DNA from: Myxococcota bacterium
GTDB taxonomy: Bacteria > Myxococcota_A > Bradymonadia > UBA7976 > UBA1532
Direction of reading: 5' to 3'
Length of the DNA stretch: 46,048 nucleotides
NCBI GenBank assembly: GCA_018813065.1
Contig: JAHJCH010000147.1
Location: 1-46,048 of the forward strand
The notes below the pieces were generated by a model. It was not told the origin of the DNA. It did no database searches and saw only the letters and a list, made by a program, of their open reading frames with translations. Position 1 is the stretch's first letter. Each line of letters opens with the position of its first letter. Made by a program: the position numbers and the translations under genes. Shown piece after piece: positions 34,088 through 42,081 of the stretch.

Positions 34088-36631
34088 ATGCTCAGCCTGA
34101 CCCTCATCGCGCTCTTGGCCGCGCCGCCCTCAACGGAGTGCCAAGCGGCCTTCACCGCCCTCTCTCAAGGCTCGGCGGCGCTCTACACCGACACCGCGTC
34201 GCTTCACCTCTACGAAGGCAGCCTCACCGAGCCGACCACGCGCGCCCGCCTCCTCGCCAGCAGCGCCCTGACCCCCGCCCAGCTCGCCGAGGGCCAGCCG
34301 CCCCCGACCCGCTTGGTGGTCATGGGCGTCACCGACCGCCGCTTCACCCTCGACGCCCCGTTAGAGGGCGCCGTCTTCCCCGCCGACATGGTCGCCCCGA
34401 TCCTGCGCTGGCGGGGTGAGGCGCCGCACTGGCTCGTGCGCCTGCGCGTGGGGGGCTACGCGCTGGTCATCTCCACCGCCGCCGCGCCCGCGCCGCTTCA
34501 GCTCGACGAGCGCGTTCACGCCGAGGGCGTCGCCGCCCGCCACCCCGAGGACGCCCGCGCCTGGCGGCCCAGCCCGGCGGTCTGGGGCCTCGTGCGCGCC
34601 TGCGGTGAGGCCCAAATCACGCTCCAAGGGCTCGACGAGCGCGGCGTCCTCCAAGCCGAAAGCGCCCCTCGGCGGATCATCATCTCCCCCGATCCCGTCG
34701 GCGCGCCGATCTTCTTCCGTGACGTGCCCATCCCCTTCAAGTACGCGCTCAAGCACCTCAAGACGATCCGCTGGCGCCTGGGCTCCATCGCCACGCGCGA
34801 GGCGCCGCGCACCGTGCTTGAGAACATGCCCGTCTGCGCCAACTGCCACTCATTCAGCCGCGATGGCGGCGTTTTGGGCATGGACGTGGACTACGCCAAC
34901 GATAAAGGCGCCTATGTCGCCGTTGAGACCACGGCAGCGGAGGTGGAGATGAGCCCCAAGGATGTCATCACCTGGAGTGACTTCCGCAAAGAAGACAGCG
35001 AGCCCACCTTTGGCCTGCTCTCCCAAGTCTCCCCGGACGGTCGATATGTGATCAGCACGGTAAAAGATGTATCTGTCCATGTTTTCGTGCCTGATTTATC
35101 TTATTCACAGCTATTTTTTCCAATTCGAGGCATCTTAGCCGTATATGATCGCCAAGAGCAGCGCTTCTTTGCACTTCCTGGGGCAGATAATCCAAATTTT
35201 GTACAAAGTAACCCGACATGGAGCCCAGATGGGGAATATATTGTCTTTGCGCGGGCAGAGGCGGTGCCACTTAAAGGAAAACGCAGCAGCTCGGCGGTCG
35301 TTACGCGTGAACATCTGAGTGAAGTGCTCTCATATGATCGTTTTAGCTTAAAAAATAAAAAAAGCGCGCAATATCGCTACGATTTATACAAAATACCATT
35401 TAATCAAGGCAAAGGCGGCGTCGCCGATCCCCTTTTGGGCGCCTCGGGCAACGGAAAGAGCAATTATTTCCCCAAATTTAGCCCAGATGGTCGCCATATC
35501 GTCTTCTGCCAAGCCAACAGCTATATGCTGCTGCAAGCCGACAGCGCGCTCTACATCATCCCCAGCCAGGGGGGCGAGGCGCGGCGCCTCGACGCCAACG
35601 CCGAGGGGCAGATGAACTCCTGGCACAGCTTCTCCCCCAATGGGCGTTGGCTGGCCTTCTCCTCCAAGCGGACGGGGCCACACACGCGGGTGTGGTTGAC
35701 GCACATCGATGAGGCGGGGCGCGACAGCCCGCCGGTGATGATCGAGGGCTTCACGCAGGCCAACCGCGCGATCAACATCCCTGAGTTTGTCCCGCTCGAC
35801 GACTCAACGCGGCTGATGCGCCTCAAGGACGCCACCACGGATGCTTATGGCTACTACCGCGCGGGGCTCCAGTACTTTGAGCTCAGCGACTTCGCCTTGG
35901 CGGCGGCGACGCTGCGCGAGGCCCTCAGCCGCAAGCCCGATGACGCCGACAGCCACCTGCTCTTGGGCCGGGCGCTGACGGCGATGGGCGATCCGGGCGC
36001 GCTGGCGCATCTCCAAGAGGCGGCGCGGCTTTCGCCCAATGACGCGGCGACGCGGCGGCTGCTCGTCGAGGCGCTGCTCAAGGTCGAGCGGCTCGACGAG
36101 GCCAGCGCCCAGCTGAGCTGGCTCCTCAACCTCGACGGCGACGACGCCGCCAGCCTCTCCGCCTTGGCCGAGATCCAGCTCAAGCGCGGGGACGTGGCTG
36201 GCGTGGAGACGCTGACGCGCCTGCGGCGGCTGACGCCGAGCGTGGCCGTCGATCTGCGGCTGAGCGAGGCCCACGCCCGCTTTGGCTTTCTCCCCAACGC
36301 CGTCGCCGATCTGGAGCGCGCGCTGACGGTCAAGCCCAAGCACATCACCGCCGCGCTGCGGCTGGCGCGGATCTTGGCGACGGACGCGGCCTTGCGCGAC
36401 GCGCCGCGCGCCGTGCGCTTGGTGGATCAGGCCTGCGCGGACGGCGCCTGCGTCAGCGTCGCCCAGCGGCTCACCCAGGCAGCCGCCTACGCCGCCGCCG
36501 GGCGCTACGCCGAGGCCCTGGCCCTGGCCCGACAAGCAGAGGCCCGCGCGGTGGGCGCCGAGGCGGCGGAGGCCCGCGCCTATCTCCAAGCCTTCGAGGC
36601 CGGCCAGCCCTTCACCCAAGCGCGCCCATGA
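34088..36631 (+). CDS. Exported PD40 (TolB-like) propeller and TPR protein with a CxxCH motif
   Basis: The 847-residue protein has a short hydrophobic leader (LSLTLIALLAA), which may be a signal peptide. It then has a beta-rich domain and a single CANCHS motif (Cys250, Cys253, His254), the covalent heme c attachment pattern. Residues about 310-540 contain PD40/TolB propeller blades: VSPDGRYVIST, WSPDGEYIVFA, FSPDGRHIVFC and FSPNGRWLAFS. From about 587 to the end are TPR repeats (YYRAGLQYFELSDFALAAAT and following). Start ATG 34088 has GGGAG six bases upstream. If heme is attached, the protein would be periplasmic. The same CxxCH-propeller combination is, to my recollection, present in uncharacterised proteins of other phyla. 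The stretch coding for residues about 320-460 is markedly AT-richer than the rest. It is coupled by ATGA to the hotdog gene. Confidence 0.82.
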   Translation: MLSLTLIALLAAPPSTECQAAFTALSQGSAALYTDTASLHLYEGSLTEPTTRARLLASSALTPAQLAEGQPPPTRLVVMGVTDRRFTLDAPLEGAVFPADMVAPILRWRGEAPHWLVRLRVGGYALVISTAAAPAPLQLDERVHAEGVAARHPEDARAWRPSPAVWGLVRACGEAQITLQGLDERGVLQAESAPRRIIISPDPVGAPIFFRDVPIPFKYALKHLKTIRWRLGSIATREAPRTVLENMPVCANCHSFSRDGGVLGMDVDYANDKGAYVAVETTAAEVEMSPKDVITWSDFRKEDSEPTFGLLSQVSPDGRYVISTVKDVSVHVFVPDLSYSQLFFPIRGILAVYDRQEQRFFALPGADNPNFVQSNPTWSPDGEYIVFARAEAVPLKGKRSSSAVVTREHLSEVLSYDRFSLKNKKSAQYRYDLYKIPFNQGKGGVADPLLGASGNGKSNYFPKFSPDGRHIVFCQANSYMLLQADSALYIIPSQGGEARRLDANAEGQMNSWHSFSPNGRWLAFSSKRTGPHTRVWLTHIDEAGRDSPPVMIEGFTQANRAINIPEFVPLDDSTRLMRLKDATTDAYGYYRAGLQYFELSDFALAAATLREALSRKPDDADSHLLLGRALTAMGDPGALAHLQEAARLSPNDAATRRLLVEALLKVERLDEASAQLSWLLNLDGDDAASLSALAEIQLKRGDVAGVETLTRLRRLTPSVAVDLRLSEAHARFGFLPNAVADLERALTVKPKHITAALRLARILATDAALRDAPRAVRLVDQACADGACVSVAQRLTQAAAYAAAGRYAEALALARQAEARAVGAEAAEARAYLQAFEAGQPFTQARP

Positions 36632-36993
36632 GCGCCGCGCGGCTCCCGCATCGACCGCCCTATGTGTTGATCGAGGGCGTCGCGCTGGAGGCTTCTGGTC
36701 AAGGTCGAGGCTGGGCGCCGGTCGCGTCAGAGGGGCAGCGCAGCCCCGCGCAGCTCATCGAGATCGCCGCCCAGGTCTGCGCGGCCTTGGAGGCCGAGGC
36801 GGCGGGCGCGGAGATCCCCTCGGGGGTGCTGGCCGCCGTGCGGGGCTTTGAGCTGCCCGCGCTCGCCCCCCAAGGCCCGCTCCAGATCGAGGCCCGCCAA
36901 TCGCGCGCCTTGGGAGATCAGCGCCTATGGCGCGTCGAGATCTACGCCGAGGGCGAGGCCATCGCCTATGGCGCGCTGATCTTCTCGCGATGA
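36628..36993 (+). CDS. FabZ/ApeP-like hotdog protein
   Basis: The 121-residue product starts LPHRPPYVLIEGV, the typical opening of 3-hydroxyacyl-ACP dehydratase-like hotdog proteins. It continues to SPAQLIEIAAQVCAALEA, matching the helix that carries the conserved Glu (IEIAAQ). The HFPxxPxxPG segment that supplies the catalytic His in FabZ is not visible, so it is closer to the ApeP-like subgroup and may not be a standard dehydratase. The C-terminal VEIYAEGEAIAYGALIFSR is a normal final strand pair. It overlaps the upstream and downstream genes by ATGA at both ends, so it is made together with the PD40/TPR protein and the PlsC acyltransferase. A role in lipid or polyketide-type acyl chain handling is inferred. 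Confidence 0.72.
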   Translation: MSAARLPHRPPYVLIEGVALEASGQGRGWAPVASEGQRSPAQLIEIAAQVCAALEAEAAGAEIPSGVLAAVRGFELPALAPQGPLQIEARQSRALGDQRLWRVEIYAEGEAIAYGALIFSR

Positions 36994-37706
36994 AGCGCCG
37001 CCTCTTCAGCCTGTGGATTTGGTCGATCGTCGCCGCGCACAGCGCGCTGCTCTTGGCGTTGAGCCTGCTCATCATCGCCGCGCTGGCGCCCCTCTGGGAT
37101 CGCCGCCGCCGGCTCTTTATGGCCTTGGAGCGCCTGTGGGCCTACCCGCTGACGCGCCTGGATCACTTCTACAGCGTGCGCTTATGCGGCCTTGAGCGGC
37201 TGGGGCCAGGGCCGTATGTGATCATCGCCAACCACGCCTCGATCTTGGACTTGCTGCTGATCTTTCGGCTGCCCTTGCCGCTGCGGGTGGTGATCAAGCG
37301 CGAGCTGCTGCGCTCACCGCTGGGGCTGCATCTGTGGCTGGGCGGCCACATCATCGCCGATCGCGCGCGGCGCCAAGAGCACGCGCGGATACTCCACGAG
37401 GCGGAGGCCTGGCTGCGGTTGGGGATCAGCGTCGTGATCTTCCCCGAGGGGCGGCGGAGCCGCGATGGGCGGCTGGGTCGGCTGCGGCGAGGGGCCTTTG
37501 AGCTGGCTTGCCGAGCCCAAGTGCCTGTGCTGCCCTTGGCGATCCAGGGCACGGCGGCGGCGGCCCCGCCGGGGGGGGGCTTTGAGCCAGGGCCGCATCA
37601 GGTGAGCTTGACGGCGCTGCCGCCCTTGCCCGCCATCGGCCTCGATCCGCACGCCCTGCGCGCTCAAGCACGCGCGGCGCTCAGCGCGGCGCTCGGCGCG
37701 CCTTGA
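36990..37706 (+). CDS. 1-acylglycerol-3-phosphate acyltransferase (PlsC family)
   Basis: The 238-residue protein has an N-terminal membrane helix (about 5-32, LWIWSIVAAHSALLLALSLL). The acyltransferase motifs are NHASILD (Asn81-Asp87, the catalytic NHxxxxD), a middle block IKRELLRSPLGLHLWLGG, FPEGRRSRDG (from Phe151), and VLPLAIQGT. It is predicted to transfer an acyl group to lysophosphatidate or a related acceptor at the inner membrane. ATG 36990 overlaps the hotdog stop (ATGA); an upstream in-frame start at 36927 would run through that gene and is rejected. Coupling to a hotdog protein suggests a specialised lipid pathway rather than the general PlsC. It converges with the J/HTH gene, 7 bases apart. 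Confidence 0.92.
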   Translation: MKRRLFSLWIWSIVAAHSALLLALSLLIIAALAPLWDRRRRLFMALERLWAYPLTRLDHFYSVRLCGLERLGPGPYVIIANHASILDLLLIFRLPLPLRVVIKRELLRSPLGLHLWLGGHIIADRARRQEHARILHEAEAWLRLGISVVIFPEGRRSRDGRLGRLRRGAFELACRAQVPVLPLAIQGTAAAAPPGGGFEPGPHQVSLTALPPLPAIGLDPHALRAQARAALSAALGAP

Positions 37707-37713
37707 TCTGCGC

Positions 37714-38313
37714 TCACCACCGCGCCTTCTTACGCGCCTTCTGCCACCGCTCGACGCCGTGCATGTACTCACGCACCACGCGATCGCCGTCGAGGTGCAG
37801 GAGCGTGGCGATCTGCTTTAAGAAGCCGCGCAGGTAGACCGGCGCGGGCAGATCGGCGTAGCGCGGCTCCTCGATGCAGCGCAGGGTGAACATGCTGATC
37901 TTCGTCCGCTCGGCGATCTCCGCCAAGGGCACCTGACAGAGCTGACGCACCATCGCCAGGACGGGGCCATCGATGACCGCGTCTTGGGGTAAGTCCAGCA
38001 GCGAGAGGGGATCTGCGGGCAAGGCGGGGCGGGGCGGGCCGCGCTTGACGGCCTCAGCGGCCCTGGCCGAGGGGTGGCCCTGCGGGTAGAGCTGCTGGTC
38101 ATAGCGGCGGCGGCGCTCGGGATCGACGAGCGTCTCATAGGCGGCCTTAAAGTCCTCCAAGAGCGCCTTGATCTCTTCAGCGCGGTAGAGCCCATAGCAG
38201 ACGACGCCCGAGGGCGAGAAGAGCTGCGTCAGCCGCTTATAGGCGCGGCGCACCTCATCATCGCTGGCGCCGGGATCGATCTCCAGGCGCTCATAGAGGT
38301 TGAGCCCGCTCAT
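37714..38313 (-). CDS. Degenerate J-domain plus helix-turn-helix (RodZ-like) protein
   Basis: The 199-residue protein has a J-domain-like N-terminus (about 5-72): NLYERLEIDPGASDDEVRRA, then DFKAAYETLVDPERRRRYD. The HPD tripeptide that activates Hsp70 is replaced by SPSG, so classical co-chaperone function is unlikely. After a Pro/Ala-rich linker (about 80-105) comes an HTH_25-type domain (about 125-190): LCQVPLAEIAERTKISMFTL and YLRGFLKQIATLL, as in the cytoplasmic part of RodZ. The end is basic (WQKARKKARW). ATG 38313 overlaps the stop of the MinD/ParA-like gene (ATGA), which strongly suggests that the two proteins work together. No membrane segment is visible. A role in spatial organisation or transcription is possible but unproven. 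Confidence 0.82.
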   Translation of the reverse strand: MSGLNLYERLEIDPGASDDEVRRAYKRLTQLFSPSGVVCYGLYRAEEIKALLEDFKAAYETLVDPERRRRYDQQLYPQGHPSARAAEAVKRGPPRPALPADPLSLLDLPQDAVIDGPVLAMVRQLCQVPLAEIAERTKISMFTLRCIEEPRYADLPAPVYLRGFLKQIATLLHLDGDRVVREYMHGVERWQKARKKARW

Positions 38314-39347
38314 GCCCGCTCCACCCCCGCGTTGAGCAGCGCCAGGAGGCGCCGAGAGAGCCGCTCCACCTCGCCGCCGAGCGTCGAGCCTGGGTAGGCC
38401 AGCATCACGGGGCGCCGCTTGCGCGTGGACTCATGGGCGATGTCATCGTGATCGCCCCCCCCCAGGCCCTCGGCGTTGATCCCCCACAGCCGCCTCAGCG
38501 CGGAGATCATCCCCGCCTCCAGCTCTCGATCGGCGCGGGCGCGGCAGCGGTTCATCAGGATCTTGGGGGTGAAGGCCATCAGCCGCGCGCGGATGGCCGA
38601 CGCCGCGTTGGGGTGGACCCCGGACAGCGCCTCGATCAGCGCCGTGGGCGTCTCCAGCTGGTTGACGTGATCGGCGTTGAGCAGGGCTCGGGCGATGACG
38701 GCGGGCTCATCAGAGCCGTGGAGGATGCGGCGATAGAGGGCCGTGCGCAGGAAGGCGTAGGCGCGCTCCACGGCGGCGGAGTCGGGGAGGGTGACGAGCA
38801 CCCCCAGATCCGCCGAGAGGAACTGATCCAAGGTCAGATCATCGTGCTGGGCGCCCATATCTAAGATCACGATGTCCGCCTCGCTGTTAAGCGCCATCTC
38901 CAGCGTCTCCTCGCGGAGCGGATCGACGGGGGAGGCCGTCAGCGGGCGTGGGGCGCGGCAGAGCCACAGGCTCATCCCCGAGATGCGCTCCAGCTGAGGC
39001 CGCGTCCCGCCGCGCAGGAGCGCGCCGAAGCTGAGCAAGAGCGGCTCGACGCCCAGGTAGGTGTGCAGGTTGGCGCCCGCTGGATCGAGATCGGCGACGA
39101 TGACCTCGCGGCCCAGGCTGGCGAGGAAGAGGCCCACGTTGGCGGCCAGGAGGCTGCGCCCCGCCCCGCCCTTGCCGCCGGCCAAGGCGATGACCATGGG
39201 GCCACGCCGGGCCTCATGCCAAGGGATCTCCCCGATAAAGCTCGGCTCATTGAGGCTGCCGAAGTCCCCCGAGGCGTCGGGCGGCGGCGCGCTGGGCACC
39301 TCTAAATCAAGGGTGTCGTCTGCTTGATAGTCCTCACGCTCACCCAT
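38310..39347 (-). CDS. MinD/ParA-like ATPase with Arg in the P-loop Lys position
   Basis: The 345-residue protein has an acidic N-terminal extension (about 1-45) and then a deviant Walker A, AGGKGGAGRSLLAAN (Lys59 to Ser65). The signature Lys59 is present, but the usual P-loop Lys is Arg64. VIVADLDPAGANLHTYLG (Walker A' region) and VILDMGAQHDDLTLDQF (Walker B region) follow, as in MinD/FlhG/ParA proteins. The C-terminal half is helical. I chose ATG 39347 because GGAG precedes it at five bases; the frame stays open to ATG 39368. It is coupled to the J/HTH gene downstream. The gene pair faces away from the membrane kinase across a 140-base gap. The Arg substitution could weaken or abolish ATP hydrolysis, leaving a nucleotide-binding scaffold. 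Confidence 0.88.
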   Translation of the reverse strand: MGEREDYQADDTLDLEVPSAPPPDASGDFGSLNEPSFIGEIPWHEARRGPMVIALAGGKGGAGRSLLAANVGLFLASLGREVIVADLDPAGANLHTYLGVEPLLLSFGALLRGGTRPQLERISGMSLWLCRAPRPLTASPVDPLREETLEMALNSEADIVILDMGAQHDDLTLDQFLSADLGVLVTLPDSAAVERAYAFLRTALYRRILHGSDEPAVIARALLNADHVNQLETPTALIEALSGVHPNAASAIRARLMAFTPKILMNRCRARADRELEAGMISALRRLWGINAEGLGGGDHDDIAHESTRKRRPVMLAYPGSTLGGEVERLSRRLLALLNAGVERA

Positions 39348-39487
39348 ACACTCTCCAGCGCTCATCAAGGCAAGCAGCGGCGCCTCAAGGAGAGGCGGTC
39401 CACGCTCGCGCGGGGGTTTTTAACCGATCTCCACCACGCAGGCCAGCGCGGCGCGATGACTCGCCCCTGAGAAAGGAGCCTTTGGCC

Positions 39488-41536
39488 ATGAGCGTCCACG
39501 CCCAGAGCGCCCTGATCGCCGCCATCCTGCTCTTGGCGATGGGGATCAACGTCGCCTTCCAAGAGAAGCGCGTCGCCCACAGGCTGACCTTCCTCTTCTG
39601 GATCGCGGGCTTCTTCTCCCTCAACGCCGCCATCTTCGCCTTCAGCCTCTCGGGGGGGGCGCTGACCCTGCGCGCGCTCCTCTTCGCGGGGCTGCTGGTG
39701 GCCCTCTCCACCGTCTACTTCTTCGAGCGCTACCTACAAAAGCCGGCGGGGGTCTGGCGAACCCTGTCCACCTCAACCTCCATCGTCGTCGGCCTGCTGA
39801 TCCTCACCCGCCTGGGCGAGACGCTCTTTATGGCGGGCCTCGTCGCCCTCTTCGCCGTGGGCAGCTACGGCTACGGCGTCTTCTCCCTCTACCAGCGGAT
39901 GCGCGAGGCCTCCTTGGTCGAGGCGGCGCGGCTGCGCTACGTCGTCCTCTTTGGCGTCTCCTCCATCCTCACCTCGGGCCTCGACCTCATCGCCCTCTTC
40001 GGCGTCGGGGTCCCCTCCCTGGGCTACCTGGTCAACACGATCTACGTCTTCGTCTGGATGCAGATCATCCAGAAATCCCGCCTCCTCGATCTCAAGGATC
40101 TCTTGGGGCGGGGGCTGGGGCTGCTGATCCAGTCGGTGTTGATCTCGCTGGTCTTCTCGGCGCTGGTGCGCTGGGGCGTGGGGCCAGAGGGCACGTCCTT
40201 CTTCAGCACGGTCCTCGCCAGCGTCGTCATCATCGTCACCTTTGATCCGGGCAAGCGCCTCATCGAGCTGTGGATGGGGCGGCTGTTCTTCGTCGAGACC
40301 TTTGAGCTGGATCTACAGATGAGCCTGCTCAAGCGGGAGATCTCCAGCTTGATCGACGTCGCCGCGCTGTCGGAGCGGCTCTTGGAGCGGCTGCGCGCCT
40401 CCAAGCGCGTCACCCACGCCAGCGTGTTCTTGATGGAGAAGGCTGGGCGAGGCTACGCCTGCCAGCGCGAGATTGGGCCGCTTCAGGAGCGCCGCGTGGA
40501 CATGATCCAGCGTCGTCATCTGCTGGAGGCGCTGCGCGGCGGCGAGACGCTGACCCGCGCCCAGGTGACGCACGAGGTGGCCAAGGACATGGAGGCGCGC
40601 CAGCGGCAGCTGGAGCTTCAAGAGGCCCTCGACGCCCTCTCCGCCGATCTGATCTTCCCCTTCCTCTCCTCGGGGCGGCTCTTGGGTTTCCTCTGTGTGC
40701 AAGATGACCGCGTCCGTGAGCCCTTCTCCAGCCATGAGATCAGCCTCATCGCCGAGGTGACGGCGCGGGTGGTCAACGCCTTGGAGAACTCCGCGCTGTT
40801 TGAGCGGCTGACGGAGAAGGATCGGCTCTCGGCCATCGGCGAGATGGCGGCGGGGATGGCCCATGAGATCCGCAACCCGCTGGGGGCGATCAAGGCGGCG
40901 GTGCAGCTCTTGGAGCTGGACGAGGAGGACGAGGAGCAGCAGGAGCTGGTGAGCGTGATCTTGGAGGAGACCAACCGCCTCAGCTTGGTGCTCAGCCAGT
41001 TCCTCGACTACGCCCGGCCCTTCAAGGGCAACATGGCGGCGACCTCCATCGGGCGGGTCTTGGAGCGGGTGGCGACGCTGGTGCGCACCGAGGACTGGCC
41101 GGGGCCGATCGAGGTCCGCGTGGAGCTGGGGCCGAAGCTGCCCAAGGTCTACGCCGATGGGGATCTCCTCCAGCAGATTTGCCTTAACTTGGCGCGCAAC
41201 GCCTGCGAGGCCATGGAGGCGGGGGGCACGCTGACGCTCAAGGCCGTGGCCTCGCGGGAGGGGCATCCGGGGCGGCCGGGGGAGTCGCTGCCGCGCGTGC
41301 AGGTGGCGGTCAGCGACACGGGGCCGGGGATGACCGAGGAGGTGCGCAAGAACCTCTTCATCCCCTTCTTCACCACCAAGCGCAAAGGCACGGGGCTGGG
41401 CTTAGCCATCAGCCAGCGGCTCTTGGCCCACCACCAGAGCGCCATCCGGGTTGACTCAACCGTGGGGATGGGCACCACCATGCGCTTCACCTTGCCGCTG
41501 GCCGCCCCGCTCGGCGACGGCGGCGCGCCACGCTGA
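39488..41536 (+). CDS. Multi-pass membrane histidine kinase with GAF domain
   Basis: The 682-residue protein begins with about eight hydrophobic segments in residues 5-260, including LIAAILLLAMGINVAF, LTFLFWIAGFFSLNAAIF and VVIIVTF. This is a 7TM-like sensory module. A GAF-like domain (about 285-430; ASVFLMEKAGRGYAC, FPFLSSGRLLGFLCVQD) follows. The kinase core has AAGMAHEIRNPLGAIK (His459), NLARNACEAMEAGG, VSDTGPGM, FFTTKRKGTGLGLAIS and an Asp/Glu-rich loop (LDEEDEEQQE) behind the H-box. The pattern is NtrB/AtoS-like. ATG 39488 has AAGGAG nine bases upstream. No response regulator is adjacent. rsmD follows within 10 bases, so the kinase may simply share transcription with the housekeeping pair. 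Confidence 0.93.
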   Translation: MSVHAQSALIAAILLLAMGINVAFQEKRVAHRLTFLFWIAGFFSLNAAIFAFSLSGGALTLRALLFAGLLVALSTVYFFERYLQKPAGVWRTLSTSTSIVVGLLILTRLGETLFMAGLVALFAVGSYGYGVFSLYQRMREASLVEAARLRYVVLFGVSSILTSGLDLIALFGVGVPSLGYLVNTIYVFVWMQIIQKSRLLDLKDLLGRGLGLLIQSVLISLVFSALVRWGVGPEGTSFFSTVLASVVIIVTFDPGKRLIELWMGRLFFVETFELDLQMSLLKREISSLIDVAALSERLLERLRASKRVTHASVFLMEKAGRGYACQREIGPLQERRVDMIQRRHLLEALRGGETLTRAQVTHEVAKDMEARQRQLELQEALDALSADLIFPFLSSGRLLGFLCVQDDRVREPFSSHEISLIAEVTARVVNALENSALFERLTEKDRLSAIGEMAAGMAHEIRNPLGAIKAAVQLLELDEEDEEQQELVSVILEETNRLSLVLSQFLDYARPFKGNMAATSIGRVLERVATLVRTEDWPGPIEVRVELGPKLPKVYADGDLLQQICLNLARNACEAMEAGGTLTLKAVASREGHPGRPGESLPRVQVAVSDTGPGMTEEVRKNLFIPFFTTKRKGTGLGLAISQRLLAHHQSAIRVDSTVGMGTTMRFTLPLAAPLGDGGAPR

Positions 41537-41544
41537 GGAGCGCC

Positions 41545-42081
41545 ATGTTTATTCGGATCATCTCGGGCCGCGCGCGGGGGCGACGCCTCCAGGTCCCCGC
41601 CTCGGGCGTGCGCCCCACCGCCGATCGGGTCCGTGAGGCCCTCTTCAGCGCCCTGGAGCATCGCTTAGCGGGGGGGCTTGAGGGCCGGGCGGCTTTGGAT
41701 CTCTTCGCTGGGGCGGGGGGGCTGGGGCTTGAGGCGGCCAGCCGAGGCGCCGCCCCTGTGGTCTTAGTGGAGCGAGATCGGGGCGTGGCGGGCGTGCTGC
41801 GGCGAAACGTCGAGGCCGTCGGCGGCGCGCGGCTGGTGATCGCCGACGTGGCGCGCTTCCTCGCCGGGCCGCCCAGCCCCTTTGACGTTGTTTTTATGGA
41901 CCCGCCCTACGATCGCGGCTTGGTGGCGCCGACGCTGCGCGCGTTGGCGGGGGGCTGGCTGGCGGCGGGGGCCTTGATCTGCGTCGAGCGGCCCAGCGAT
42001 GAGCCCAACGAGGCCCCCTTCGAGGTGCTGTTTCAGCGCCGCTATGGTCGCACCACCTTGACCCTCTACCAAGGAGCCTAA
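41545..42081 (+). CDS. rsmD: 16S rRNA (guanine966-N2)-methyltransferase RsmD
   Basis: The 178-residue protein matches RsmD from end to end: RIISGRARGRRLQVP, RPTADRVREALFSAL, the SAM-binding DLFAGAGGLGLEAASRGA, the acidic strand end VLVERD, and the catalytic MDPPYDRG (DPPY from Asp119). It methylates N2 of G966 in 16S rRNA in the small-subunit assembly pathway. The length is normal. Its stop is immediately followed by the coaD start, and AAGGAG within its last codons serves coaD. The rsmD-coaD pair is a common conserved arrangement in bacteria. Confidence 0.96.
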   Translation: MFIRIISGRARGRRLQVPASGVRPTADRVREALFSALEHRLAGGLEGRAALDLFAGAGGLGLEAASRGAAPVVLVERDRGVAGVLRRNVEAVGGARLVIADVARFLAGPPSPFDVVFMDPPYDRGLVAPTLRALAGGWLAAGALICVERPSDEPNEAPFEVLFQRRYGRTTLTLYQGA

